A DNA stretch of 64,000 nucleotides from Brucella anthropi ATCC 49188 (GTDB lineage Bacteria; Pseudomonadota; Alphaproteobacteria; Rhizobiales; Rhizobiaceae): contig NC_009667.1 of assembly GCF_000017405.1 (NCBI RefSeq), positions 2,156,001 through 2,220,000 of the forward strand, in the 5' to 3' direction. The notes under the pieces are model-generated. The model was not told where the DNA came from, did no database searches, and saw nothing but the letters and a program-made list of their open reading frames with translations. This document shows positions 39,184-48,119 of this stretch, one piece after another. The translations under genes were made by a program, and so were the position numbers. Numbering within the stretch: the stretch's first letter is position 1; every line of letters begins with the position of its first letter.

Positions 39184-40557
39184 ATGACCGTAACTGTTCG
39201 TTTTGCTCCGTCGCCGACGGGCTATATCCATATTGGTAATACACGCACAGCGCTTTCAAACTGGCTTTTCGCACAGAAGAATGGCGGCAAGTTCATTCTG
39301 CGCTATGACGACACTGATGTTGAGCGCTCCCGGGAAGAATACGCGCAGGCAATCGCAGTCGATCTTGACTGGCTCGGTGTCAAACCTGATCGCGTCGAAT
39401 ATCAGTCGAAGCGTTTTGATGTTTATGGCAAGGCAGTAGAGAAGCTCAAACAGGCTGGTTTGCTTTATGCTTGCTATGAAACGGCTGATGAATTGGAGCG
39501 TCGCCGCAAACTGCGCCTCGCACGTCGTCTGCCGCCGGTATATGGCCGCGAAGGTTTAAAACTCACTGACGATGAGAAAGCTGCGTTTGAAGCTGAAGGA
39601 CGCAAGCCACACTGGCGTTTCCTGCTGCCGAATTTCGAAGCTGATCCGTTTGATACGCAGCGCACGGAGGTTCATTGGGATGACCTTGTTCGGGGCCCGC
39701 AGACCGTCGATCTGGCCTCTATGTCCGATCCTGTGCTGGTGCGTGAAGACGGCACTTATCTTTATACCTTGCCGTCGGTGGTGGATGATATTGATCTCGG
39801 TGTCACGCACATCATTCGCGGTGACGACCACGTAACCAACACCGGTGTGCAGATTGCTATTTTCGAGGCACTGGGGGCCAAGGCTCCGGTTTTTGGGCAC
39901 CACAATCTACTGACGACAATTTCGGGCGAGGGGCTTTCAAAGCGAACCGGCGCACTGTCTGTCGGATCGCTGCGCGACGCCGGGTTCGAGCCGATGGCAG
40001 TGGCCTCGTTGGCGATTTTGATCGGCACCTCGGAAAATGTTTCGGCGGCACCCAATATGGAAAGTCTCGCCGAACGTTTCGATCTGGCATCCATATCGAA
40101 GTCATCGGCAAAGTTCGATCCTGCGGAACTGGACACGCTCAATCGGGCCCTGCTGCACGAGATGCCGTTTTCAGAAGCCCAGCTACGTCTGGCTGCCATG
40201 GGCATTTGCGGCGAGAAGGCTGAGCCCTTTTGGCGGGCAGTGCGAGGAAATCTCGACCGCTTCAAGGATGCGGTGCATTGGTGGTCCATCGTTGACGGTG
40301 ATCTGCCAGAAACGCCGGACCCGTCAGAAGAGGATCGCGTTTTCTTGGAAGAGGCTTTTGCCCTTCTGCCACCAGCTCCCTGGGATCATCAGACATGGAA
40401 AGTCTGGACCGAAGCAGTGAAGGCTGCAACTGGGCGCAAGGGCAAGAACCTTTTCATGCCCTTGCGCCTGGCGCTTACGGGGCAGGCGCATGGGCCGGAG
40501 TTGGCTGACTTGCTGGTGTTGATTGGTCCGGAAAGAACCCTGACCCGACGACCCTGA
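39184..40557 (+). CDS. gltX: Glutamyl-tRNA synthetase
   Basis: Class I synthetase of 457 residues: [23 protein letters not shown] holds the HIGH motif and [14 protein letters not shown] the KMSKS equivalent. Many alphaproteobacteria have two GltX proteins, one of which also makes Glu-tRNA(Gln); which copy this is cannot be decided from one gene. Its last 83 bases overlap, on the opposite strand, the end of the lipoprotein gene at 40475-41212. Confidence 0.93.
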
Positions 40558-41212
40558 CTTTTGCGTTTGCCGTATAGGGGCGTTCCACAGGCGGTGTCGT
40601 TGCGACAGGTGCAACATAGGCCGGTGTCGTATTCGAGGTCTCCACCGTTGCAGATGACGTGTAATCCACTTTCTCTGTTTCGACAGGAGCGGGAGTTTCA
40701 TAGGCAGGCAATGCAATTGAGTTGGCCATCTCGGCGCTCGGCTTGGCGATGCCCCTGGACTTCCGCTGTGGTACGTGGACAGTTTTCGACTGAGGTTTCT
40801 TAGGGGACACCACCCAGGAGGCCTTGCACGATTTGATATGTTTGGACGCAGACGGACGTCCGGCAAGCGCCATATTCAGCTCATTGACGCGTTCGCGCAA
40901 AGTCTGTGTTTCGCTTACCAGATGATCTGTTCTGGTCAGCAATTTCGTGCACTGTGCGGATTTGACAGCAGGTGTAAACAGGCTCCCGACGCAACGATTC
41001 TGAGCCGAGGTCTTTCTCATCTGAGAAAGCTCTGCTTCCTTGCGATCAAGGAGTGACTGGGTGACGCGAAGTTGCTTCTTAAGCTGTATTTGCTCGGCAG
41101 GCGTGCATAATTCTGGAGGGCGTATAGTTGTACAGCCAGCCAATATTCCCGAGAATATCAAAACTACTGAGTAAGTCAGTGATCTATTAGAATTAATTGA
41201 AATAAAAAACAT
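40475..41212 (-). CDS. Lipoprotein with a DUF2865-like tail
   Basis: A 245-residue protein with signal peptide and lipobox GILAGCTT (Cys near residue 27), a helical segment with coiled-coil character ([22 protein letters not shown] and [12 protein letters not shown]), a Pro/Thr-rich middle, and a C-terminal [19 protein letters not shown] resembling the RVRVVGPxFxPD end of DUF2865 proteins of Rhizobiales. It overlaps gltX by 83 bases tail to tail, and its promoter lies in the AT-rich tract 41213-41345. Base composition and the overlap suggest a fast-evolving gene. Confidence 0.6.
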
Positions 41213-41271
41213 GATAACCTCGATAACGATGCTGGCGATATCATGTTTAAAAAATATAGTAAATTAAATAC

Positions 41272-41305
41272 TAACGGCGAGTATATTTAAATATACTCGC
41301 CGTTA
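41272..41305 (-). terminator. 34-base perfect palindrome after maeB
   Basis: TAACGGCGAGTATATTT and its exact reverse complement abut with no spacer (34 bases without mismatch) in a very AT-rich tract. It lies 43 bases after the maeB stop, with a T-rich stretch beyond it on the minus strand, so a terminator for maeB is the simplest reading; a binding site controlling the lipoprotein gene is the alternative. Confidence 0.65.
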
Positions 41306-41347
41306 TTTGAGTTTATGTTATAATTATCTAACTTAGTTATTGTTAAA

Positions 41348-43672
41348 TTACTTCTTCTTGCGAAGAGTCTCTCCTGATTTTTGCAAGGCTTCAACGACCG
41401 CCAGTGCTGTCATATTGACGACGCCACGCGAGGTGACGGATGGCGTCAGAATATGTGCCGGACGTGCCGCGCCGAGCAGGATTGGACCCACGTGCAGCGC
41501 ATCTATAACCATTTTGACTACGTTCAGCGTGATGTTTGCAGCGTCAAGGTTGGGGAAAACAAGAAGATTGGCTTCGCCCTTCAGGCGCGAATTCGGGAAC
41601 ACACGATCGCGCAGAGCCTGCGAGAGAGCGGAGTCGCCGTGCATTTCGCCATCGGATTCCAGCTCAGGTGCCTTCTCGGCAAGAATTGCCGCTGCTTCAC
41701 GCATCTTTTCGGCGCTGGCTGATTCTTTCGATCCGAAATTCGAATGCGATACGAGAGCAGCCTTTGGCTCAATACCGAAGCGGCTGATTTCCTTTGCAGC
41801 AAGAATTGCCATTTCGGCGATCTCGTTCGCGCCCGGTTCGACGTTGACATAAGTGTCTGTGAGGAAGAGGGCGCCACGCTGCGAGATGAGCAGGCTCAAG
41901 GCGGAATAGTCTCGGATACCGGGAACCTTGCCGATAATCTGCCGTACGACACGGAGGTGGCGTTCGAAGCGACCTTCAAGACCGCAGATCATGGCGTCTG
42001 CTTCGTCGCGCATAACCGCGAGAGCGGCAATTGCGGTCGAGTTCGTGCGGACGATGGTGCGTGCAGCTTCCGGTGTGACGCCCTGCCTGCCGGTGTAGGA
42101 CAGATAAAGGTCTACATAGTCGCGATAGCGCGGATCGTCTTCCGGATTGATGAGTTCGAAATCCGTTCCCGGACGAATCTTGAGGCCGTAGCGGCGCAAG
42201 CGTGTTTCGATAACCTGCGGGCGTCCGACGAGAATCGGAGCTGCGATACGCTCTTCAATGACTACCTGAGCAGCGCGGAGCACGCGTTCATCTTCACCAT
42301 CTGCATAAATGACGCGCTTTGGTTTTTCCTGCGCGCGGGCGGCAGCAAAGACTGGCTTCATGATGAGGCCGGAGCGGAAGACGAAGCGGTTCAGACGATC
42401 GAGATAGGCTTCCATGTCTTCGATCGGGCGTGTCGCCACGCCTGTTTCCATGGCCGCTTTGGCCACTGCCGGGGCGATACGCAGAATCAGGCGCTGATCG
42501 AATGGCGATGGAATGATGTAGTCTGGTCCGAAAGTGGGTGTGTCGCCGGAATAAGCGCGTGCAGCGACATCCGAAGGCTCTTCGCGGGCAAGAGCGGCAA
42601 TTGCGCGGACAGCCGCCAGCTTCATTTCTTCGTTAATTGCAGTCGCACCGACATCGAGTGCGCCGCGGAAGATATAGGGGAAGCAGAGAACGTTGTTGAC
42701 CTGGTTTGGATAATCCGAACGTCCGGTGCAGATCATGGCGTCGGCGCGGGCCGCACGAGCCTCTTCCGGCATGATTTCCGGCTTCGGATTGGCAAGGGCC
42801 ATGATGAGTGGCTTTTCGGCCATCTGTTTCAGAAGTTCAGGCTTCAGCACGCCAGCAGCCGACAGGCCGAGGAAGACGTCAGCACCACCGATGACATCGG
42901 CCAGAACGCGCGCGTCAGTCTTCTGGGCGTAAACTTCCTTCCAACGATCCATCAGCGTGTTACGGCCTTCGTAGACAACGCCTTCGAGATCACAGACCCA
43001 GATGTTTTCGCGTTTCGCGCCGAGATTGACGAGAAGATTGAGGCAGGCAAGGGCCGCAGCGCCAGCGCCCGATGTAACGATCTTGGCGTCCCCGATTTTC
43101 TTGCCGGCAAGTTCCAAACCGTTCAACACCGCCGAAGCAACGATGATCGCTGTGCCGTGCTGGTCGTCGTGGAAAACCGGAATGTTCATTTTCGCGCGAA
43201 GCTGTTCTTCAACTTCGAAGCACTCCGGTGCCTTGATGTCTTCAAGGTTGATGCCGCCGAAAGTTGGCTCCAAAGCGGCAACAACATCAACGATGCGACC
43301 GATTTCGTGCGCGTCGATTTCAATGTCGAATACGTCGATGTCGGCGAATTTTTTGAAAAGGACGGCTTTACCTTCCATGACCGGTTTGGAAGCAAGCGCA
43401 CCAATGTTACCGAGGCCGAGAACAGCAGTGCCGTTTGACACGACGGCAACGAGATTGCCGCGAGCGGTGTATTCGGCGGCAGTTGCCGGGTCTTCGTGGA
43501 TTGCGAGGCAGGGAGCGGCTACGCCGGGAGAATAAGCTAACGCCAGATCTCGTTGGTTGCCAAGTGGCTTTGTCGCCTGAATTTCCAGCTTTCCGGGCTT
43601 CGGATAACGGTGGAAGAACAGAGCTGCTTCATCGAAATCCGAACGGGAAGTGGAAGGTGTTTTCTTGGTCAT
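41348..43672 (-). CDS. maeB: NADP-dependent malic enzyme with phosphotransacetylase-like domain
   Basis: Oxidative decarboxylation of malate to pyruvate. The 774 residues consist of a malic enzyme (about 1-430; YPKPGKLEIQATKPLGNQRDLALAYSPGVAAPC, catalytic Lys/Asp region, IPVFHDDQHGTAI) and a C-terminal PTA-like domain (about 450-770; VIYADGEDERVLRAA) that is regulatory in known MaeB enzymes. The start is ATG 43672 (MTKKTPSTSRSDF), behind GGAAAG; the frame runs 33 codons further without family support. Confidence 0.94.
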   Translation of the reverse strand: MTKKTPSTSRSDFDEAALFFHRYPKPGKLEIQATKPLGNQRDLALAYSPGVAAPCLAIHEDPATAAEYTARGNLVAVVSNGTAVLGLGNIGALASKPVMEGKAVLFKKFADIDVFDIEIDAHEIGRIVDVVAALEPTFGGINLEDIKAPECFEVEEQLRAKMNIPVFHDDQHGTAIIVASAVLNGLELAGKKIGDAKIVTSGAGAAALACLNLLVNLGAKRENIWVCDLEGVVYEGRNTLMDRWKEVYAQKTDARVLADVIGGADVFLGLSAAGVLKPELLKQMAEKPLIMALANPKPEIMPEEARAARADAMICTGRSDYPNQVNNVLCFPYIFRGALDVGATAINEEMKLAAVRAIAALAREEPSDVAARAYSGDTPTFGPDYIIPSPFDQRLILRIAPAVAKAAMETGVATRPIEDMEAYLDRLNRFVFRSGLIMKPVFAAARAQEKPKRVIYADGEDERVLRAAQVVIEERIAAPILVGRPQVIETRLRRYGLKIRPGTDFELINPEDDPRYRDYVDLYLSYTGRQGVTPEAARTIVRTNSTAIAALAVMRDEADAMICGLEGRFERHLRVVRQIIGKVPGIRDYSALSLLISQRGALFLTDTYVNVEPGANEIAEMAILAAKEISRFGIEPKAALVSHSNFGSKESASAEKMREAAAILAEKAPELESDGEMHGDSALSQALRDRVFPNSRLKGEANLLVFPNLDAANITLNVVKMVIDALHVGPILLGAARPAHILTPSVTSRGVVNMTALAVVEALQKSGETLRKKK

Positions 43673-43870
43673 GGTCGCATCGCTTTCCAAAATCTTTCGT
43701 GCAGGGCAAAAGCTCGTTTGCACGTGGAGGGTGCGGTGTCCGCATACAGTTTCCGTACACGACTTCCGCACTCTGGGCCGTCATTGTTCTTAGTCTATCG
43801 GCTCAAATCTCAGTAGGCCCGTTTTCGAGAATGAGTTTTTCCAATTTTGCAGATCTATTATTTGATGCTG

Positions 43871-44650
43871 TTAAAACGCACTCTGATAGGCGCCGCCATC
43901 GATAACGAGATTCTGCCCGGTAATGAACCCGGAATGTTCCGAACATAGGAAGGCACAGGCCTGACCAAATTCCTTTGGCTGACCGATTCTCCCGGCAGGA
44001 ATTGCTGATGCTCGCTTTGCAGCTTCCGCATCCGCTGTCGTGCCGTTCTTCTGGGCTGAGAATGCAAAGCCATTGCGAAGGCGATCCGTGTCAAAGGCGC
44101 CGGGAAGGATGTTATTGATCGTCACATTGGAGGCTGCAACCGTGCGGGCGACGCCAGCCAGAAATGCAGTCAGACCGGCGCGGGCGCCAGATGAGAGATC
44201 AAGCCCGGGAATGGGGGCGTAAACCGACGTCGATGTGATATTGACGATACGGCCGAAACGGCGCTCGACCATTCCGTCGATAACAGCTTTGATCAATTCT
44301 ATGGGGGTGACCATATTCTGTGTCACACCCTGCAGGATCGCGTCGCGGTCGAGCAGGCGGAAATCCTTGAAGGCTGGACCGCCGTTATTATTCACGAGAA
44401 TGTCCGGTGCAGGGCAGGCGGCAAGCAGTTTGGCTTGCCCTTCAGCGGTGGACACGTCGGCAACGACAGTATCGACTTTCACGCCAAATGTTTTGCGAAT
44501 TGCTTCCGCGGTTGTGGCGAGAGTTTCTTCGTTGCGTCCATTGAGAACCAGATCGCAACCGGCTTCGGCGAGCGCCTCCGCGCATGCCCGTCCGAGTCCC
44601 TTGCTGGAAGCACACACAATTGCTTTTCGACCTTTCAGGCCCAAGTCCAC
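43871..44650 (-). CDS. SDR-fold protein with replaced catalytic Tyr/Lys
   Basis: A 259-residue SDR fold protein: cofactor loop CASSKGLGRACAEAL, LVLNGRN (Arg after strand 2 suggesting NADP), NNNGGPAF in place of NNAG, and INNILPGAFDTDR. Serine 140 is present (NITSTSV), but the positions 13 and 17 residues on, normally Tyr and Lys, are S153 and R157 in LDLSSGARAGL. A subgroup of FabG-like proteins shares this change. It may therefore be a non-canonical reductase or a non-catalytic protein. It stands between maeB and a citrate synthase-like gene on the same strand. Confidence 0.82.
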   Translation of the reverse strand: MDLGLKGRKAIVCASSKGLGRACAEALAEAGCDLVLNGRNEETLATTAEAIRKTFGVKVDTVVADVSTAEGQAKLLAACPAPDILVNNNGGPAFKDFRLLDRDAILQGVTQNMVTPIELIKAVIDGMVERRFGRIVNITSTSVYAPIPGLDLSSGARAGLTAFLAGVARTVAASNVTINNILPGAFDTDRLRNGFAFSAQKNGTTADAEAAKRASAIPAGRIGQPKEFGQACAFLCSEHSGFITGQNLVIDGGAYQSAF

Positions 44651-44794
44651 GGCTCGATCCTCACATCTTGTTCAAGTTTTAGAGACATGCCACCAAGCGA
44701 GCAGTCCGATCAACCGGATTCTGGTTCACGGGCGCATATGTCCACCTTTTACCGGCAGAATATGCGTTCATTGCGAACAATATTTGGTGAAGCG

Positions 44795-45949
44795 CTATTC
44801 AAGCGGCGGCATGAATTCTGCCCTCGGGCGTATGAGCGATCCGCTATCAGCCTGTTCCAGTGCATGGGCGAGCCATCCCACGATGCGTGCGAGCGCAAAC
44901 AGAAATAGCGGTGCGTCGAGCGGCAGATCATAGATTTCTGTAACGGCGGCGAGGGCGAAGTCGACGTTTGGCTTTTCTCCGAGAATGTTCGCGGCACTTT
45001 GTTCCAGATCGCTATAGGGGGGAGGCAATTCCAGATGTTCCAATAGTGCGGTGGCGCGAATATCACCTGTTTCGCGGTAAAGCGGGTGGCCGAAAAAGTG
45101 AAACTGTGTTCCTTGTCTGAGCTGGCCCTTGATCGCTGCTTCTGCTCCTATTTGCCGGGTTTGCGTAATAATAGCCGCCGCCGCTGTGGCCGCTCGTCCA
45201 TGTCGCGGGCCAATCAATGTTGATAATCCGGCGAGAACCGCAGCGGAAAGCGGTGTACCTGTAGACGCCGCAACGCGTGTAGCGAATGCCGATGCATTGA
45301 GTTCGTGGTCGGCCAGAAGCACAAGAATGCGCCGGATCACATCACTTGCCTGCGGCTTTTGCCAAGCCTGAGCAATGCGTTCATGCATCGGCATATTCGA
45401 TGCGGAAACGCCAAGAACGGTATTGTGAAACAGTTGCAGCAGACCAAAAGCCTCTTGCTGCAGGATTGATGTTGAACGCCCCGAACTGGGTAGATCATTC
45501 GCAGCGCGAACACCAAGGACAGTAAACAGCCGTTCCAGAGGCGCAGTCTCGGTCTGACGAATGTTCAAGGTCGATTCGTTGTCACTTCTGATGATACCGT
45601 CGAAATCCATCTGCCACAGCAGTGCAGCCACTTCCTCCAGCGTTGCTGTTTCGGACAGCTCAGCAGCGTCGCAGCCACGATAGAGCAAGCGGCCATCCAG
45701 GATGGTCGAAATGCCCGAGCGCATGATCGGCAGGCCCCAACGAATGGTGTCGGCGGCAACCACGCTATCTCTCTTGCGACCGGGACGCTTGCCAGCCAGA
45801 CGATGGACATCCTCCGACCGATAGAGGCTGCGTCTCGGATCATCCGGCAATGGCTTGGAACGGATGCGGCCACGGCTCACATTTGCATAGAGAGTCTGCG
45901 GCTTTGTCTGGAGAACAGCAAGGGCTTCCTCCGCAGTTAGCCAGTCCAT
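44795..45949 (-). CDS. Citrate synthase-like protein with N-terminal helix-turn-helix
   Basis: A 384-residue protein whose first 60 residues resemble a MerR/excisionase DNA-binding domain (LTAEEALAVLQTKPQTLYANVSRGRIRSKPLP, then LYRSEDVHRLAGKRPGRKR), fused to a citrate synthase fold. In the synthase part the catalytic residues are all present: His in GPRHGRAATA, His in FFGHPLYRETG and Asp in KPNVDFALAA, although the usual LHGGA loop is changed to RHGRA. It is divergent from a second citrate synthase-like gene 87 bases away. It may be an enzyme, a metabolite-sensing regulator, or both. Confidence 0.82.
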   Translation of the reverse strand: MDWLTAEEALAVLQTKPQTLYANVSRGRIRSKPLPDDPRRSLYRSEDVHRLAGKRPGRKRDSVVAADTIRWGLPIMRSGISTILDGRLLYRGCDAAELSETATLEEVAALLWQMDFDGIIRSDNESTLNIRQTETAPLERLFTVLGVRAANDLPSSGRSTSILQQEAFGLLQLFHNTVLGVSASNMPMHERIAQAWQKPQASDVIRRILVLLADHELNASAFATRVAASTGTPLSAAVLAGLSTLIGPRHGRAATAAAAIITQTRQIGAEAAIKGQLRQGTQFHFFGHPLYRETGDIRATALLEHLELPPPYSDLEQSAANILGEKPNVDFALAAVTEIYDLPLDAPLFLFALARIVGWLAHALEQADSGSLIRPRAEFMPPLE

Positions 45950-45974
45950 TATTGCCCCCTACATTGATCTATTT

Positions 45975-45992
45975 CGTCAAGATTGACGTCAA
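45975..45992. promoter_or_regulatory. Overlapping palindromes between the divergent citrate synthase genes
   Basis: CGTCAA-GA-TTGACG (45975-45988) and TTGACGTCAA (45983-45992) are perfect inverted repeats that share TTGACG. They lie in the 87-base region between the two divergent starts, a natural place for an operator, and the helix-turn-helix citrate synthase encoded next to it is an obvious candidate binder. Confidence 0.45.
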
Positions 45993-46036
45993 CTATACTT
46001 GGATTCAATGTCGAAAGGCAAACAAGGAGAATAATT

Positions 46037-47131
46037 ATGAATAGCGGACTTGAAGATGTGATTGCTGCTGAAACCGTGTTGTCTGACGTCGATGGGCTTG
46101 CAGGCAGGCTGGTTATTCGCGGTCGGTCGCTGGACGATCTGGTCCCGCATAGCAGCGTCGAAGATGGAATAGAACTTCTGTGGGGCGGCTTTTTCAATGA
46201 TCTTCCCAAAGGGGAGGAACTTCAGAAAGCGCTCGGTGAAGCGCGCGTACAGGTATTTCATCATACGGATGCGCTTGACGATACATTGATGGAAATGTCT
46301 CCCATCGAAGCGCTTCGCGCATTGATGGCACGCATCCCTGACGACGATGATCTGACCGCAGCCTTGCATCTGATGGCGGCACCGGCAGTCTTTACGACGG
46401 CCATTCTGAGGGGCCAGAAGGGGCGCCGTCCCATACATCCTGATCCGACGCTTCCCCATAGCGCTGACATCCTTCGTATGATGAATGCGGGAATGCCGGA
46501 TGAAGCAGAGGTCGCTGGGCTGAACACTTATCTTATAACGGTTTCAGACCACGGATTGAACGCATCGACTTTTGCTGCGCGTGTCGTGGCATCTACACGA
46601 GCCGGATTGACCTCATCGCTGCTTGCCGCAATCAGCGCATTGAAAGGACCGCTGCATGGCGGTGCACCCGGCCCGGTCCTCGATATGCTGGATGCAATCG
46701 GTAGGCCCGACAACGCGGAGCGTTGGCTTGAATCCGCTGTTGCGGATGGAGACAGACTGATGGGGTTCGGTCACAGGGTCTATCGTGTACGCGATCCTCG
46801 CGCCGATGCCTTGAAAGGTGCATTGAAGCACATCGAAGCCCTAGAACAAGGGCGTGGAAAACACCGCGTTGAATTGGCCGAGGCCGTTGAGAAAGCCGCT
46901 ATCGCAGTTCTAAGGCGCCACAAGCCGGACCGCTCCCTCGAAACCAATGTCGAGTTTTATACTGCTTTGTTGTTGGAACAGCTGGGGTTCCCGCGTGAGG
47001 CTTTCACTTGCGTTTTCGCTATGGGGCGAACCATGGGCTGGATAGCGCATTGTCGTGAACAGGTGGCGGCAAACAAGCTCATTCGTCCGCAGTCGCGATA
47101 TGTCGGCCCAACTGTGGGACTTGTCGCCTAA
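46037..47131 (+). CDS. Citrate synthase/methylcitrate synthase-like protein
   Basis: A 364-residue citrate synthase fold: catalytic His in GPLHGGAPGPV, His in GFGHRVYRVRDPRAD, and the C-terminal WIAHCREQ-xxx-NKLIRPQSRYVGP. The third catalytic residue, usually Asp in NVDFY, is Glu306 in TNVEFYTALLL, a variant seen in some subfamilies. ATG 46037 has a strong ribosome site (AAGGAG, seven bases upstream); the frame from 45983 covers the palindromes and is rejected. It is probably not the housekeeping citrate synthase, judging by its paired setting. Confidence 0.85.
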   Translation: MNSGLEDVIAAETVLSDVDGLAGRLVIRGRSLDDLVPHSSVEDGIELLWGGFFNDLPKGEELQKALGEARVQVFHHTDALDDTLMEMSPIEALRALMARIPDDDDLTAALHLMAAPAVFTTAILRGQKGRRPIHPDPTLPHSADILRMMNAGMPDEAEVAGLNTYLITVSDHGLNASTFAARVVASTRAGLTSSLLAAISALKGPLHGGAPGPVLDMLDAIGRPDNAERWLESAVADGDRLMGFGHRVYRVRDPRADALKGALKHIEALEQGRGKHRVELAEAVEKAAIAVLRRHKPDRSLETNVEFYTALLLEQLGFPREAFTCVFAMGRTMGWIAHCREQVAANKLIRPQSRYVGPTVGLVA

Positions 47132-47252
47132 AGTGGACAGAACAGGAGGCGCGGACGCCACCTTCCGCGCCTCAAAGCCGACCGTCATATGTCTGTGACA
47201 TGAATCGGGTTTTCTGCGCTCAGATCAGGTTGCCATTGAAGGGGACAACCAT

Positions 47253-48119
47253 ATGAGCACCGACGCTCCGCAGCCCAGAAAACTCCGAACCCTCTTTATC
47301 TCGGATGTGCATCTCGGTTCCAAGGCCGCACAGGCGGAACTGCTTCTGGATTTTCTTCGCTATCATGAAGCCGAGACGATCTATCTTGTCGGCGATATTG
47401 TCGATGGGTGGCGCCTGCGGCGCAATTGGCATTGGCCGCAAGAGCACAATGATGTGGTCCAGAAGCTGCTCCGCAAGAGTCGCAAGGGTGCCAACATCAT
47501 CTACATTGCTGGTAATCACGATGAGTTCCTGCGCAATTTTCAGGGAACGCATTTTGGCGGCATCGAAGTGATGAACCGCGCGATCCATGAGACGGCAGAC
47601 GGACGCAAGTTTCTGGTAATCCATGGTGATCAGTTCGATGTGGTTGTACGCAATGCCCGCTTTATCGCCTATCTGGGCGACTGGGCATATGACACAGCAA
47701 TCTGGATAAATACGGTTATGAGCCGGGTTCGCTCGCTTTTCGGTCTGCGCTACTGGTCATTTTCAGCCTGGGCGAAGTTTCGCGTCAAAAAGGCGGTCAA
47801 TTTCATTGGTCAGTTCGAGAGCGTGGTTTCGGAAGAAGCGCAGCGTATCGGGGTTGATGGTGTGATCTGCGGCCATATTCATCACGCCACGATCGAGAGC
47901 ATGAATGGCGTGGAATACATCAATACGGGCGATTGGGTGGAAAGCTGCACGGCCGTGATTGAACATTTCGATGGCCGTATGGAGCTCATCGAATGGACGG
48001 AACGCCGTGATCGCCGCCCGACGACAGGTATTGTCAATTCCGACAGTGAAGAGCATGGCGAGGATAGGGTGATCCAGCTCCCACTTCCCGTCCGCGAACT
48101 GGCGACCTTCCGCCGATGA
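47253..48119 (+). CDS. LpxH-like metallophosphoesterase
   Basis: Calcineurin-fold hydrolase of 288 residues, annotated in this family as UDP-2,3-diacylglucosamine diphosphatase. Metal motifs: FISDVHLGSK, LVGDIVDGW, YIAGNHDEFLRNF, VIHGDQFD and CGHIHHATIE. The middle (LFGLRYWSFSAWAKFRVKKAVNF) is amphipathic and basic, fitting membrane association. Alphaproteobacteria generally use LpxI for the lipid A step, and this gene overlaps a glycosyltransferase by four bases, so another lipid or sugar-nucleotide substrate is likely. Confidence 0.85.
   Translation: MSTDAPQPRKLRTLFISDVHLGSKAAQAELLLDFLRYHEAETIYLVGDIVDGWRLRRNWHWPQEHNDVVQKLLRKSRKGANIIYIAGNHDEFLRNFQGTHFGGIEVMNRAIHETADGRKFLVIHGDQFDVVVRNARFIAYLGDWAYDTAIWINTVMSRVRSLFGLRYWSFSAWAKFRVKKAVNFIGQFESVVSEEAQRIGVDGVICGHIHHATIESMNGVEYINTGDWVESCTAVIEHFDGRMELIEWTERRDRRPTTGIVNSDSEEHGEDRVIQLPLPVRELATFRR

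Noticed and set aside
41744..43438. A 564-codon open frame antisense to maeB
   Set aside because: Shadow of the malic enzyme gene, whose motifs are unambiguous.
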